64,000 nt of DNA from Ruminococcus sp. (GTDB taxonomy: Bacteria > Bacillota > Clostridia > Oscillospirales > Ruminococcaceae): the NCBI RefSeq assembly GCF_016287535.1, contig NZ_JAEFAJ010000013.1, positions 1 through 64,000 of the forward strand, read 5' to 3'. Position numbers and translations under genes: made by a program. The stretch's first letter is position 1. Each line of letters starts with the position of its first letter. The notes below the pieces were generated by a model. That model did not search any database, was not told the origin of the DNA, and saw nothing but the letters and a program-made list of their open reading frames with translations. This document shows positions 50,104 through 57,889 of this stretch, in pieces.

Positions 50104-53023
50104 TCGTATTCACCTCGTTTTCGGTGCTGTAGCCTATCTCCTCAAGGCGTTTCTTTTCCTTTTCGATAGCCGCACGCATTGCAGCTTCATGTTTTTCCTC
50201 AGGAGTAAGAGCTTCCTTCTCAGCGGTTTCCCTGCCGATCTTCACAACAGTCCTTGCCTCATAAACCGCAATAACCGTCATCGGTATAACCACAAGCAGC
50301 AGAAGCAGTTTCCTCATATTTACAAATGAACTGAGCCATATGAAGAACCTTGCCTTGCCGGTGTATTTGCCGACTATGTTTTCAGGCTTTACCGAAACGC
50401 TGTCATCGACCGGATTGGCGTCGCCTCTTGTTATGTAGCTTCCGTCGCTGTTCTTCCCGACTATCCTGTGAGTAACGAGAAGTCCGCGGATATCGCTCTG
50501 CTCAGAGTAGAATGAGATTATATCCCCTTCCGAAAGAGCGTTCACATCTGTCTTTTCAACTATGATATACTCACCTGTGTATATTGAAGGCTCCATGCTT
50601 CCGGTGACTACCCTGAGTATGCTCTTTCCGAAAACATTAACTGCCCTGCCGTGTGCTGAGCACACCATTACATATACAACAAAGGCAAGTGCGAGCAGTG
50701 TGATGACTGCAACTATGATATTTGATATCCTTGATGAGTTGTCCTCCTCATCAGTCTCCACGGAGCTGATTTCAAGATTTTCGATACTTTCGGCACTTGC
50801 ACGTATGCTCTCCTCAAGCTCTCTCTTCTCTTTTCTGCGGGTCTCAACAGCACGGCGAAGCTTCTCAAGGGCATTAACATGGTATTCCCTGTACAGGCGC
50901 TTCATTTCCTTATCTATTGCCAGCTGCTCCTCAGGAGTTCTTACAGGCGGGGTATATGCAGGTCTCGGCTTGTTCTTGTCAGCAATGCGCTTCTTGCGTT
51001 TGAACTTCATATCGCTGATAAAACGCATTATCCTGTACCGGGCAGCCTGCCCGTACTTCCTGTAGTAGACCTCCATATCCTTTCTTTCCTGCTTTTCGTG
51101 CTCATTTGCCTCCTGCTTTGCCTGCTTTTCAGCAAGGAGCTGTTTATAGCGCGGGTTGTCGGTATCCTTTGGTATGATTCCGAATACCACCGCAAGCAGA
51201 TGTCTTATCAGTCTGATAAGCACATATAATGGATTCCACGAATATTCGCGGTATATCTCCCTGAAAGGTTTGTTTTCAAAACGCTGTCTGTCCGCCTTCA
51301 GGCGCTGAGCGCGTTCTGTTTCGGCGCGTTCCTTTTCACGCCGCTGCTGCTCCAGCTTTTTTCTTGCCGCAACAGCTCTCGGATCCTCGAAGCTCTCGCC
51401 TTCCTCGTTTGATTCAAGTTCAGCCTTTGCTTCCTCGATCTCTTCTTCTGTGACTTCGTCATAAGCCTGCTTTTCAAGCTCAGCCTCGTCAGGCTCCCTG
51501 TTTAGCGCTTCCTCGTCCAGACCCTCAGCTTCACCGAGCTCGTTTCTGGCGATCTCCTTATTATGGCGTATCTCCTCACGCTCTGCGGCAAGTCTTTCTT
51601 CCTCCTCGCGTCTGAGACGTGCTTCCTCCTCGCGCTTGCGTATCTCCTCAAGTCTTGCAAGGCGTTCTGCTTCAAGCCGCTGGCGTTCGCGTTCCTCCGC
51701 TTCCTGCTCGGCGCGCTTCTGCTCCAGCATTTCCTGAACGCGGCGCTCCTCTTCTTCCTTGGCTATGCGGATACGCTCCAGTTCTGCCTGTCTTGCTTCC
51801 TCGATACGCTGCATCTCGGCGAGCCTTGCCTCTTCCTCCTGACGGCGCTTTTCTTCCTCCGCACGCTCGGTCTCGAGCTTTGCGAGATACTCTGTCTCCA
51901 GCTTTATAACTAAAGATAGCTCCTGAAACATCTCCGTCAGATTTTCGGGAAGATGCTTCTCCATTTTGAAATCGCCGTCCGCAGCGATATATCCTGCTGT
52001 AGTCTCGGAGGAAACACTGTAATCCGCTGCAAGGGTCTTGTCGAATTTCTTCAGGAACTTAGGCGCTATCGGCTTGCCCGTCTGAGTCTTCAGATGAGTC
52101 AGCTTATCAGCTGTATCCACGTTCATGTACGAACGGAAAAGCAGCAGATTCAGCACTACAAGCTTGTAGAAATCGTTTACATAGTCCTCCTGCGGCTGCA
52201 TCGCAGTATTTTCTACGTTTATCTCATAGCCAACCTTGTCGTAGCTCTCTATATACTGCCAGAGCGTCAGGCAGGCTTTCAGATCCACGTTTTTCATGAT
52301 CGCGTTGGTACGCATTACAGGCGGTCGTATATATGTATTTCCAAGAGCTTTGCAAAGCTCCGAGCCCTTGTAGCCCTCAATAGCTGTTTTCAGCTTTTCG
52401 ACACGCTGCCATACGGTATATCCGTTGGCGTCATAGGAATCGAGATTGTCTATTGTCTCTATCTTCAGATCTATCTTCATCTTTCCGCCCGAACCGTCAT
52501 CTATCACCGTATCGTAGCCGAGAGTATAGACCTCTTCGTCCTTTGATACCTGTGCAAGCTTCTCATAGCGGGTATTTATGAAGATGTAAAGTCTGTCGAT
52601 AAGGGTGTTTATGAATTTGTTCTCGTAGGTCAGCAGACTTTCTTCCTTATGTACGTTCAGTATCTTCGACGGAGTTATCTTTCCCGTCTTCCTGTCAACG
52701 CTCTGGATAAGGTCTGTATGCTGCGCAAGGTGCTTGACCGATTCTATGGTGGTCTTTCTTGACAGCGCTATAGGTACTATCTCCTCCACGTCTTCTATAG
52801 TACGTCTCGGACTTCTCAGGAAATTATCAACATGGATAATGCCGTTCTCTATAGCCTCTACCCACGATACATCTATCGCCTTCTCCATAAGTTTACGGTT
52901 GAAGGCAAATGTGTTACGGCTCGCATTCAGCAGGGAATCAAGTGCATTGTATAACTCATCACTGCCGAATACCTCAGTAAGTATCGAAAACTCACTGTAC
53001 CACTTGCTGTATAAGTCGTTCAC
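50066..53023 (-). CDS. DUF2357-like domain-coiled coil-SipW-type signal peptidase fusion
   Basis: The 985-residue protein starts with GTG after an AGGTGAGG site. Residues 1-350 resemble the DUF2357-type helical domain that accompanies McrB-like ATPases in type IV restriction loci (for example KEESLLTYENKFINTLIDRL); I see no PD-(D/E)xK nuclease motif. A Glu/Arg-rich coiled coil spans about 380-500, with more charged helical sequence to about 760. One helix follows (about 773-793), then a complete S26B/SipW-type signal peptidase: serine S809 in VTGSMEPSI, histidine H852 in LVTHRIVGK, and the GDANPVDD acidic box; a last helix lies near 900. It should be a membrane enzyme with its long arm in the cytosol. 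No such fusion is known to me. Confidence 0.75.
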   Translation of the reverse strand: MNDLYSKWYSEFSILTEVFGSDELYNALDSLLNASRNTFAFNRKLMEKAIDVSWVEAIENGIIHVDNFLRSPRRTIEDVEEIVPIALSRKTTIESVKHLAQHTDLIQSVDRKTGKITPSKILNVHKEESLLTYENKFINTLIDRLYIFINTRYEKLAQVSKDEEVYTLGYDTVIDDGSGGKMKIDLKIETIDNLDSYDANGYTVWQRVEKLKTAIEGYKGSELCKALGNTYIRPPVMRTNAIMKNVDLKACLTLWQYIESYDKVGYEINVENTAMQPQEDYVNDFYKLVVLNLLLFRSYMNVDTADKLTHLKTQTGKPIAPKFLKKFDKTLAADYSVSSETTAGYIAADGDFKMEKHLPENLTEMFQELSLVIKLETEYLAKLETERAEEEKRRQEEEARLAEMQRIEEARQAELERIRIAKEEEERRVQEMLEQKRAEQEAEERERQRLEAERLARLEEIRKREEEARLRREEEERLAAEREEIRHNKEIARNELGEAEGLDEEALNREPDEAELEKQAYDEVTEEEIEEAKAELESNEEGESFEDPRAVAARKKLEQQRREKERAETERAQRLKADRQRFENKPFREIYREYSWNPLYVLIRLIRHLLAVVFGIIPKDTDNPRYKQLLAEKQAKQEANEHEKQERKDMEVYYRKYGQAARYRIMRFISDMKFKRKKRIADKNKPRPAYTPPVRTPEEQLAIDKEMKRLYREYHVNALEKLRRAVETRRKEKRELEESIRASAESIENLEISSVETDEEDNSSRISNIIVAVITLLALAFVVYVMVCSAHGRAVNVFGKSILRVVTGSMEPSIYTGEYIIVEKTDVNALSEGDIISFYSEQSDIRGLLVTHRIVGKNSDGSYITRGDANPVDDSVSVKPENIVGKYTGKARFFIWLSSFVNMRKLLLLLVVIPMTVIAVYEARTVVKIGRETAEKEALTPEEKHEAAMRAAIEKEKKRLEEIGYSTENEVNTIESRETDEEEND

Positions 53024-53047
53024 TTGTCCTCACCTGCTTTTTCCGAA

Positions 53048-54619
53048 TCAGAACAGCTTCTGGAGTCTTTCAAGGTAAGCTATGGATTCGTTCATTTTAT
53101 TCTTGCCGAATGTCTTGGTCATGTAGGCACAAAGTTCACGAAGCTCTTCTCTCAGCATGGCGAGATTGAGAGATTCAAATTTACGGAATATCTTTGTAGC
53201 GAGTATGTAGTCGATACCGTCAAGCTCGTCGCCGCCGCAGGCTACATATACCGGCACAAAGAGGTTCATCTGCTTCAGGATACGGTTACCGAAGGCAACT
53301 CTCAGCTTCTCTATTACCCAGAGGTCAAGCTGTTGTATCTTCTTGAGATTTTCCTGTGATATGGGATATTTGTCGAACGCATCCCTGAACAGCTGATCAA
53401 GGTGATCGAAGCCAAGGTTCATAGGCGGCGTATCGGGCGCATCAAACGCTACGCCCTTTGAGTCAAGATTGATAGGCTGAGCACGGTCGTAAACCTTATC
53501 GGAAATAGCGAATGTGGAGTCATCGTTGTTCGCTGTTCCGATATACCATATATTCTGCGGGATGCGTATCTTGCCCTTGTCAAGATTCTCAGGGTCAGTG
53601 CTCCATACATTGGGAACAATATCAAGTTCCCACTCGTCTGCGTTCGGCATTTCGAGGATGGAGAGCATTTCCGCGAAGTAATACTCGACACGGGCGATGT
53701 TCATCTCATCGAGAAGGATAAGGTTTACATCGTTGTTATAGCCTGACGAATAGATTCGTTTGAGCACCTCTGTCTCGTTGAAGTTCTTGGTAAATTCGTT
53801 GAAGTATCCGAAAAGCTCCGTTCTGTCACGCCATGAAGGCTGTACGGAAGCTATGGTCGTATCCACCTGCAGGAACTTACCGAAGGAGTACGGGAGAGAG
53901 GTCTTACCTGTACCGGAAATACCCTGAAGGATTATCAGCTTGGTCGAAGCCATACCGGCCATGAACAAGCGTACTACCTTGGGCTCATAGTACAGATGCA
54001 TTCTTGAACACGCAAAATTTCTGAAATTCTCACAAATACCTACAAGGTCGATATCGTTGTCATACTCAGGCGGAGTATATGTCTTGTAGAAGGTATCCAC
54101 TTCGATGAGCTTTGAAAATCTGTGCTCTGTCGTCTGGACAACGCCGCTCTCCACAACTGCCGGCTGAGCTTCTCCGCCTTCTCCTTCCGCACCTGCCGCA
54201 TTTCCGTCAGCAAACGACAATGCACCAGAGCCTGCGGGAAGCCCCATCTGGGCGACCTTCATAGCCATGATCTCGTCCTTTTCCTTTGCCATCTTCATGA
54301 CCTTTCTCTGCAGCTCGGATATCTCCTCAAGGAGATCCTCATTGCTGACGAGGGAATGTCTGAAGCGTATATATTTTCGTATACCGAAGAATATGAGCAT
54401 TGCCAGGAGAACGTATATTGCTATTACGACCACTATCGCAAATATGGACAGTACCCAGCCTAAGGCACCGTAATTCTGAGAATGTTCCTTGAAGATATCT
54501 ATGTAGTTCTTTATGTTGAAGATCTGCTTGATACCGTGACCGAAGCCGCGTATTATCTCTGCATAACCCTTCAGCATCTCAGAAATAAATGCAAAAAACC
54601 ATTTTAGAAATTCATTCAT
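53048..54619 (-). CDS. membrane-tethered McrB-like AAA+ ATPase
   Basis: The 523-residue protein (start at 54619 after GCGGAGA; the track start would overlap the signal peptidase stop) has a hydrophobic helix near residue 55 (VLSIFAIVVVIAIYVLLAMLIFFGI), a short coiled coil (ELQRKVMKMAKEKDEIMAMK), then an AAA+ domain: Walker A GISGTGKTS at about 233-241, SWRDRTELFGYFNEFTKNF, Walker B VNLILLDEMNIARVEYYFAE, and sensor-like IGTANNDDSTFAISDKVYDRA. These match McrB-type ATPases, which drive GTP- or ATP-fuelled DNA restriction. Membrane anchoring and pairing with a DUF2357-signal peptidase fusion argue for a different job at the membrane. Confidence 0.85.
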   Translation of the reverse strand: MNEFLKWFFAFISEMLKGYAEIIRGFGHGIKQIFNIKNYIDIFKEHSQNYGALGWVLSIFAIVVVIAIYVLLAMLIFFGIRKYIRFRHSLVSNEDLLEEISELQRKVMKMAKEKDEIMAMKVAQMGLPAGSGALSFADGNAAGAEGEGGEAQPAVVESGVVQTTEHRFSKLIEVDTFYKTYTPPEYDNDIDLVGICENFRNFACSRMHLYYEPKVVRLFMAGMASTKLIILQGISGTGKTSLPYSFGKFLQVDTTIASVQPSWRDRTELFGYFNEFTKNFNETEVLKRIYSSGYNNDVNLILLDEMNIARVEYYFAEMLSILEMPNADEWELDIVPNVWSTDPENLDKGKIRIPQNIWYIGTANNDDSTFAISDKVYDRAQPINLDSKGVAFDAPDTPPMNLGFDHLDQLFRDAFDKYPISQENLKKIQQLDLWVIEKLRVAFGNRILKQMNLFVPVYVACGGDELDGIDYILATKIFRKFESLNLAMLREELRELCAYMTKTFGKNKMNESIAYLERLQKLF

Positions 54620-54663
54620 AATAATCTCCGCAGATCCGGGTATCACCGCAGATCTTTGCCGGA

Positions 54664-55569
54664 TCATCCGGCATTGTCATCAGTTTTTTCCGCTATCTCT
54701 GAAAGTTCCTCTGCTGCCTCTTCTTTTAGATCTTCTGCTTTTTCTTCTATCTTTTCGGCAGCGCCGGAAGTTATCTCCTCTGCCTTTTCCTTAATTGCTT
54801 CCGCTTTTTCTTCAAGCTTTTCTGCGGCACCGGAAGCTGCTTCCTCTGCCTTTTCCTTAATTGCTTCCGCTTTTTCTTCAAGCTTCTCTGCGGTATCGGA
54901 AACCTTTTCCTTTACCGCTTCAGCCTTTCCGGCGATATTGTCGGCTTTTTCTCCCTTGCTTGCAAGGTATTCCTCAATAGCGCGGCGCTTGATCTCTTCC
55001 TCGTCAAGCTGCTCCGCAGCAGCCGGACGCCTTACCTCAATAAGTGCAACGATGAACTTGTAAAGCTCGAAAAGGAAGAATATCGCCATCGGAATGAGTA
55101 TACAAATAAAGAAGCCCTTCTTTGTACGCAGGAAAGCCATAAACTTTCCCAAGCCCACTATCTTTGTATTTGTCCATTTACCGATGATGTCGCTTGCGTA
55201 TGCAGGAGCTGTATCGTCGATAGGATTGTTATCGCCTCGTGTAACAAAGCTCCTTGCGCCCTCATCGGCATTGACGCTTACGATCCTATGGGTGTTCTTT
55301 ACTCTTACCCCGTCTATGACAGTCCAGAAGGTAATGACATCACCCTCTTTAAGACTGTTGAGATCATCGATCTCCTTACAGATTATAAGATCATTCTTAC
55401 TGAAGGTAGGTTTCATTGAATCTGATTCTACCGTCATCGGAATGTAACCGAAAAGATTTGCCACACCGTTGTTCCTGCCGGATGAGAATACTATTATTGT
55501 TATCAGAAGCGCAAATATAAGCACTATCCATGCGATCACATTTGCTCCGACTCTAAGTACCTTTTTCAT
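54664..55569 (-). CDS. SipW-type signal peptidase I with Ala/Glu/Lys repeat tail
   Basis: The 301-residue protein is an S26B (ER/SipW-type) signal peptidase: N-terminal helix (VIAWIVLIFALLITIIVF), serine S51 in VESDSMKPTF, histidine H94 in KNTHRIVS, the acidic GDNNPIDD box, and a C-terminal helix (FFICILIPMAIFFLFELYKF). After the helix comes a cytosolic tail of about 110 residues containing repeats of EKLEEKAEAIKEKAEE-type units. SipW enzymes cleave TasA-like and other surface proteins. It lies between the membrane protein gene (25 bases away) and the AAA gene. Such a tail is unusual for signal peptidases. Confidence 0.88.
   Translation of the reverse strand: MKKVLRVGANVIAWIVLIFALLITIIVFSSGRNNGVANLFGYIPMTVESDSMKPTFSKNDLIICKEIDDLNSLKEGDVITFWTVIDGVRVKNTHRIVSVNADEGARSFVTRGDNNPIDDTAPAYASDIIGKWTNTKIVGLGKFMAFLRTKKGFFICILIPMAIFFLFELYKFIVALIEVRRPAAAEQLDEEEIKRRAIEEYLASKGEKADNIAGKAEAVKEKVSDTAEKLEEKAEAIKEKAEEAASGAAEKLEEKAEAIKEKAEEITSGAAEKIEEKAEDLKEEAAEELSEIAEKTDDNAG
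54710..54907. repeat. 66-bp tandem repeat in the signal peptidase gene
   Basis: Two nearly identical 66-bp units (54776-54841 and 54842-54907) and a more divergent third unit before them encode 22-residue Ala/Glu/Lys-rich helical repeats. Confidence 0.85.
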
Positions 55570-55594
55570 ATTGATTATACTCCTTTTATTGAAA

Positions 55595-56308
55595 TTAAGT
55601 TGATTCGGTTATCTTGAAGTTCATTCCGAGCTTCAGTGTACCGCCGATTATATCATCAATACAGTCGGGATCATTTCCCTCCAGCCATATAACAACGGTA
55701 AATTTGTCTTTTTCATTTGCCTTAAATCCCTCAGATGAGGTCCTCATGACTATACCTGATGTCAGAAACTCGCTGTCGCAATCGCTTTCCATGCCTCCGC
55801 CGTTGGACTTGGTCTTTCCGTAAACAGTCTTCTCGCCGTTCTTGTATACCGCAATTCTGACGGCTTCATCGACCTTCTTCGTGACATTTTCAATGACCAT
55901 TTCGCCTGTATAGCTGATGGTATCATCTCCCGAATTTATAAGATAGAAGGTATAGGCTATGTAATTATCGCCGTTATGACTTCCGTTTATCTTGTCAATA
56001 TTTTCGGGAAGGTCTCTGCCGCTTATGTTCGTCATATCGTAAACGATGTTAGCATTGAGCACTGCTATAGACCTGTCATATTCGGGAGTTTCCGACAGTG
56101 TAAGTCCCTGATGCACCATGTCGTACTTGTTGACCTTTACCGTAAAACTTCCGAACTTATCATAGAAATAGGATATCGCATACGCAACAGCCACAATAAG
56201 CACAAGAATTATCACCAGCAGGCCGAGTATCCTCATAAGGACGACATGACGCTTGACCTCTTTTGCAGTTCTTCTGAGTTCAAGGACATCAATCAATTTA
56301 TCATCCAC
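55595..56308 (-). CDS. membrane-anchored protein with TasA-like extracellular domain
   Basis: The 237-residue protein starts with GTG after GGAGAG. It has a short cytosolic end, one helix (ILGLLVIILVLIVAVAYAISYF), and an extracellular beta-rich domain: NYIAYTFYLINSGDDTISYTGEMVIENVTKKVDEAVRIAVYKNGEK and the end FTVVIWLEGNDPDCIDDIIGG. This layout and the closing motif recall the TasA/camelysin-like proteins processed by SipW, but the usual cleavage region after the helix is not obvious. It could be a substrate or a fixed structural part. The signal peptidase gene follows 25 bases downstream. Confidence 0.7.
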   Translation of the reverse strand: MDDKLIDVLELRRTAKEVKRHVVLMRILGLLVIILVLIVAVAYAISYFYDKFGSFTVKVNKYDMVHQGLTLSETPEYDRSIAVLNANIVYDMTNISGRDLPENIDKINGSHNGDNYIAYTFYLINSGDDTISYTGEMVIENVTKKVDEAVRIAVYKNGEKTVYGKTKSNGGGMESDCDSEFLTSGIVMRTSSEGFKANEKDKFTVVIWLEGNDPDCIDDIIGGTLKLGMNFKITEST

Positions 56309-56373
56309 AGTGAACTCTCCAATCCTTATATATTAGTTCTGCGTAAAAGCGCAGAAACTGTTTTTCCGTATGT

Positions 56374-57132
56374 TCAGTTTTCGGATTTCTTTCGTACATA
56401 TCTTTCCGTCATGTACTTGCCGGAAAGGTTTCCTGCACAGTACGCACATTCAAACGAATAGAGCATTTCCGCCTGATGGCTGTTGAAAACGCCGTCGGCT
56501 ATGGGCTCTGATCCGATATCATTCACAAAGGAAATGATCGACCTTACCGCGTTGTCAGAACGCTCTCCCCTGCCGATATAATTTGCCACCTCCGGGCTGA
56601 GCATTACGAAGTCGACAGGATAATCCGAGAGGCGCATAAGAGGACATGAGCTTCCGCCGAAATCCGTAAGCATAAAGTGAAATCCGAGGTTACGCATCGT
56701 CTGTATCGTTGAAGGTACCTGTTCGTCAGTTTCCGTAAGTAGCTTCGAGGAAAGCTCAAAACAGATACGGCTCGTGGCGACCTGATAGCGTGCGGCATAG
56801 TCGGCTGCAAACTTTGTGGTCCTCTTTTCACGCAAAAGACGTACAGGAAGATAGACTGACAGCCAGTTGAATCCAATATCACGCTCATAAAACGATGAAT
56901 TTGCTTCAAGAGCCTGTATAAGCTCCAACCGGAACAGCTGATCCGCCTGATTTGTCATTTCAGCTACATCACGGTACGTGTCGGGTGAAAGTACGCCTAA
57001 ATTAGGCGAATTCAGCATAGTCTTCGTCTGGATGAAAGCGGTCTGACCGCTTGATATCTCCCTGATATTCCGATAATTGAGCTCAACGGCGCGGAGACCG
57101 TCAACCGTTGCCTTTAAATTCTTTTCTGCCAT
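56374..57132 (-). CDS. degenerate EAL-domain protein
   Basis: The 252-residue protein aligns by pattern with EAL c-di-GMP phosphodiesterases: VELNYRNIREISSGQTAFIQTKTML in the EAL position, LSPDTYRDVAEMTNQADQLFRLEL, ICFELSSKLL, NLGFHFMLTDFGGSSCPLMRL and IGSEPIADGV. The catalytic residues are lost: EAL reads IQT, and the DDFG motif reads TDFGG. It is therefore probably a binding or scaffold protein. It opens the seven-gene SipW/McrB operon with its own consensus promoter. It may sense c-di-GMP or only hold partners together; both are inference. Confidence 0.78.
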   Translation of the reverse strand: MAEKNLKATVDGLRAVELNYRNIREISSGQTAFIQTKTMLNSPNLGVLSPDTYRDVAEMTNQADQLFRLELIQALEANSSFYERDIGFNWLSVYLPVRLLREKRTTKFAADYAARYQVATSRICFELSSKLLTETDEQVPSTIQTMRNLGFHFMLTDFGGSSCPLMRLSDYPVDFVMLSPEVANYIGRGERSDNAVRSIISFVNDIGSEPIADGVFNSHQAEMLYSFECAYCAGNLSGKYMTERYVRKKSEN

Positions 57133-57174
57133 ATCCTCCCCCCTCTTCCTTAAAATTCTTCTTTTATTTGTTTT

Positions 57175-57203
57175 ATTATACCATATTTACAGTGCAATGT
57201 CAA
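57175..57203 (-). promoter_or_regulatory. perfect consensus promoter of the SipW/McrB operon
   Basis: On the minus strand TTGACA, 17 bp, TATAAT, 43 bases before the EAL-like gene. Confidence 0.9.
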
Positions 57204-57337
57204 TGAAATAACTATTAATTCTAACAAAAAAACAGTATTTTTTTACAAAAAGTAAATATCATATAACAAACTACTTTCCGTATGCCGTTTCCGGCACAGA
57301 AATATACAATTTCTTCATGATGCCGCCGCTAAAACAT

Positions 57338-57372
57338 TAAAAATAACCCGCCGGACTATCGCCCGACGGGTT
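57338..57372 (-). terminator. terminator of the putative ncRNA
   Basis: On the minus strand AACCCGTCGG and CCGGCGGGTT pair and are followed by ATTTTTA. Confidence 0.8.
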
Positions 57373-57626
57373 GAGGTATAGAATATGAGCAAGCTGTCGA
57401 TTAATAAAGTTTGTTTCGCTGCACCGTCAGCACCAAACTGACGGTGCATAAAACTGAAGGTTTTATGTGCCTATGATGAATCTTTTATTATGGAACTCTC
57501 TGCCATAACTGCTTAGAGCTCACAGACCATTTTTACAAGGCTTTTCATAAACCTGATCCGTTCGGATCAATAAATAGAGGGCATTTTTTAAGTGATCTGG
57601 GGGATCGACTTATACCTTTTGTTTAC
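57338..57626 (-). ncRNA. probable structured non-coding RNA of about 290 nt
   Basis: A perfect promoter lies just upstream and a terminator at its end, with no credible ORF between. The two ends can pair (AGGTATA with TATACCT, then GTCGAT with ATCGAC), enclosing hairpins TGATCC-GAAC-GGATCA, CATAAAAC-CTTCA-GTTTTATG and GCACCGTCAG-loop-CTGACGGTGC. It lies between the giant surface protein gene and the EAL-SipW operon on the same strand. I could not match it to a known RNA class; a 6S-like RNA, riboswitch leader or unknown class remain possible. Confidence 0.6.
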
Positions 57627-57632
57627 AATTAT

Positions 57633-57661
57633 ATTATACCTCGCCCACACTGATTTGTCAA
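57633..57661 (-). promoter_or_regulatory. perfect consensus promoter of the putative ncRNA
   Basis: On the minus strand TTGACA, 17 bp, TATAAT. Confidence 0.85.
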
Positions 57662-57823
57662 TATTTTCTCTAAGAATTCATATATAGTCAAAAACTTTCA
57701 GCATTATATACAATGAGATACCTTTTGTTTGTGCCTTATAGTCAACTGCACATTACATCAAGTATATTATCATCTTTTTTCTCAACCAAATATCCCTGAA
57801 ACAGCTGGCTGCTTTTTCATGAA

Positions 57824-57870
57824 GAAAAAGCAGCGGCTCAGGAAGCAGGTATGCCGCCTCCCGAGCCGCT
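57824..57870 (-). terminator. terminator after the giant surface protein gene
   Basis: On the minus strand AGCGGCTCGGGAGGC pairs with GCTTCCTGAGCCGCT and a T run follows, just past the stop codon. Confidence 0.82.
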
Positions 57871-57889
57871 TATACACTATTTTTTCAGA

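Noticed and set aside
51563-51913. Plus-strand Leu-rich ORFs opposite the fusion gene
   Set aside because: They are antisense reflections of the Glu/Arg-rich coiled coil and lack ribosome sites.
50066-54619. Functional type IV restriction system
   Set aside because: McrB-like and DUF2357-like parts are present, but I see no nuclease motif, both proteins have membrane helices and one ends in a signal peptidase.
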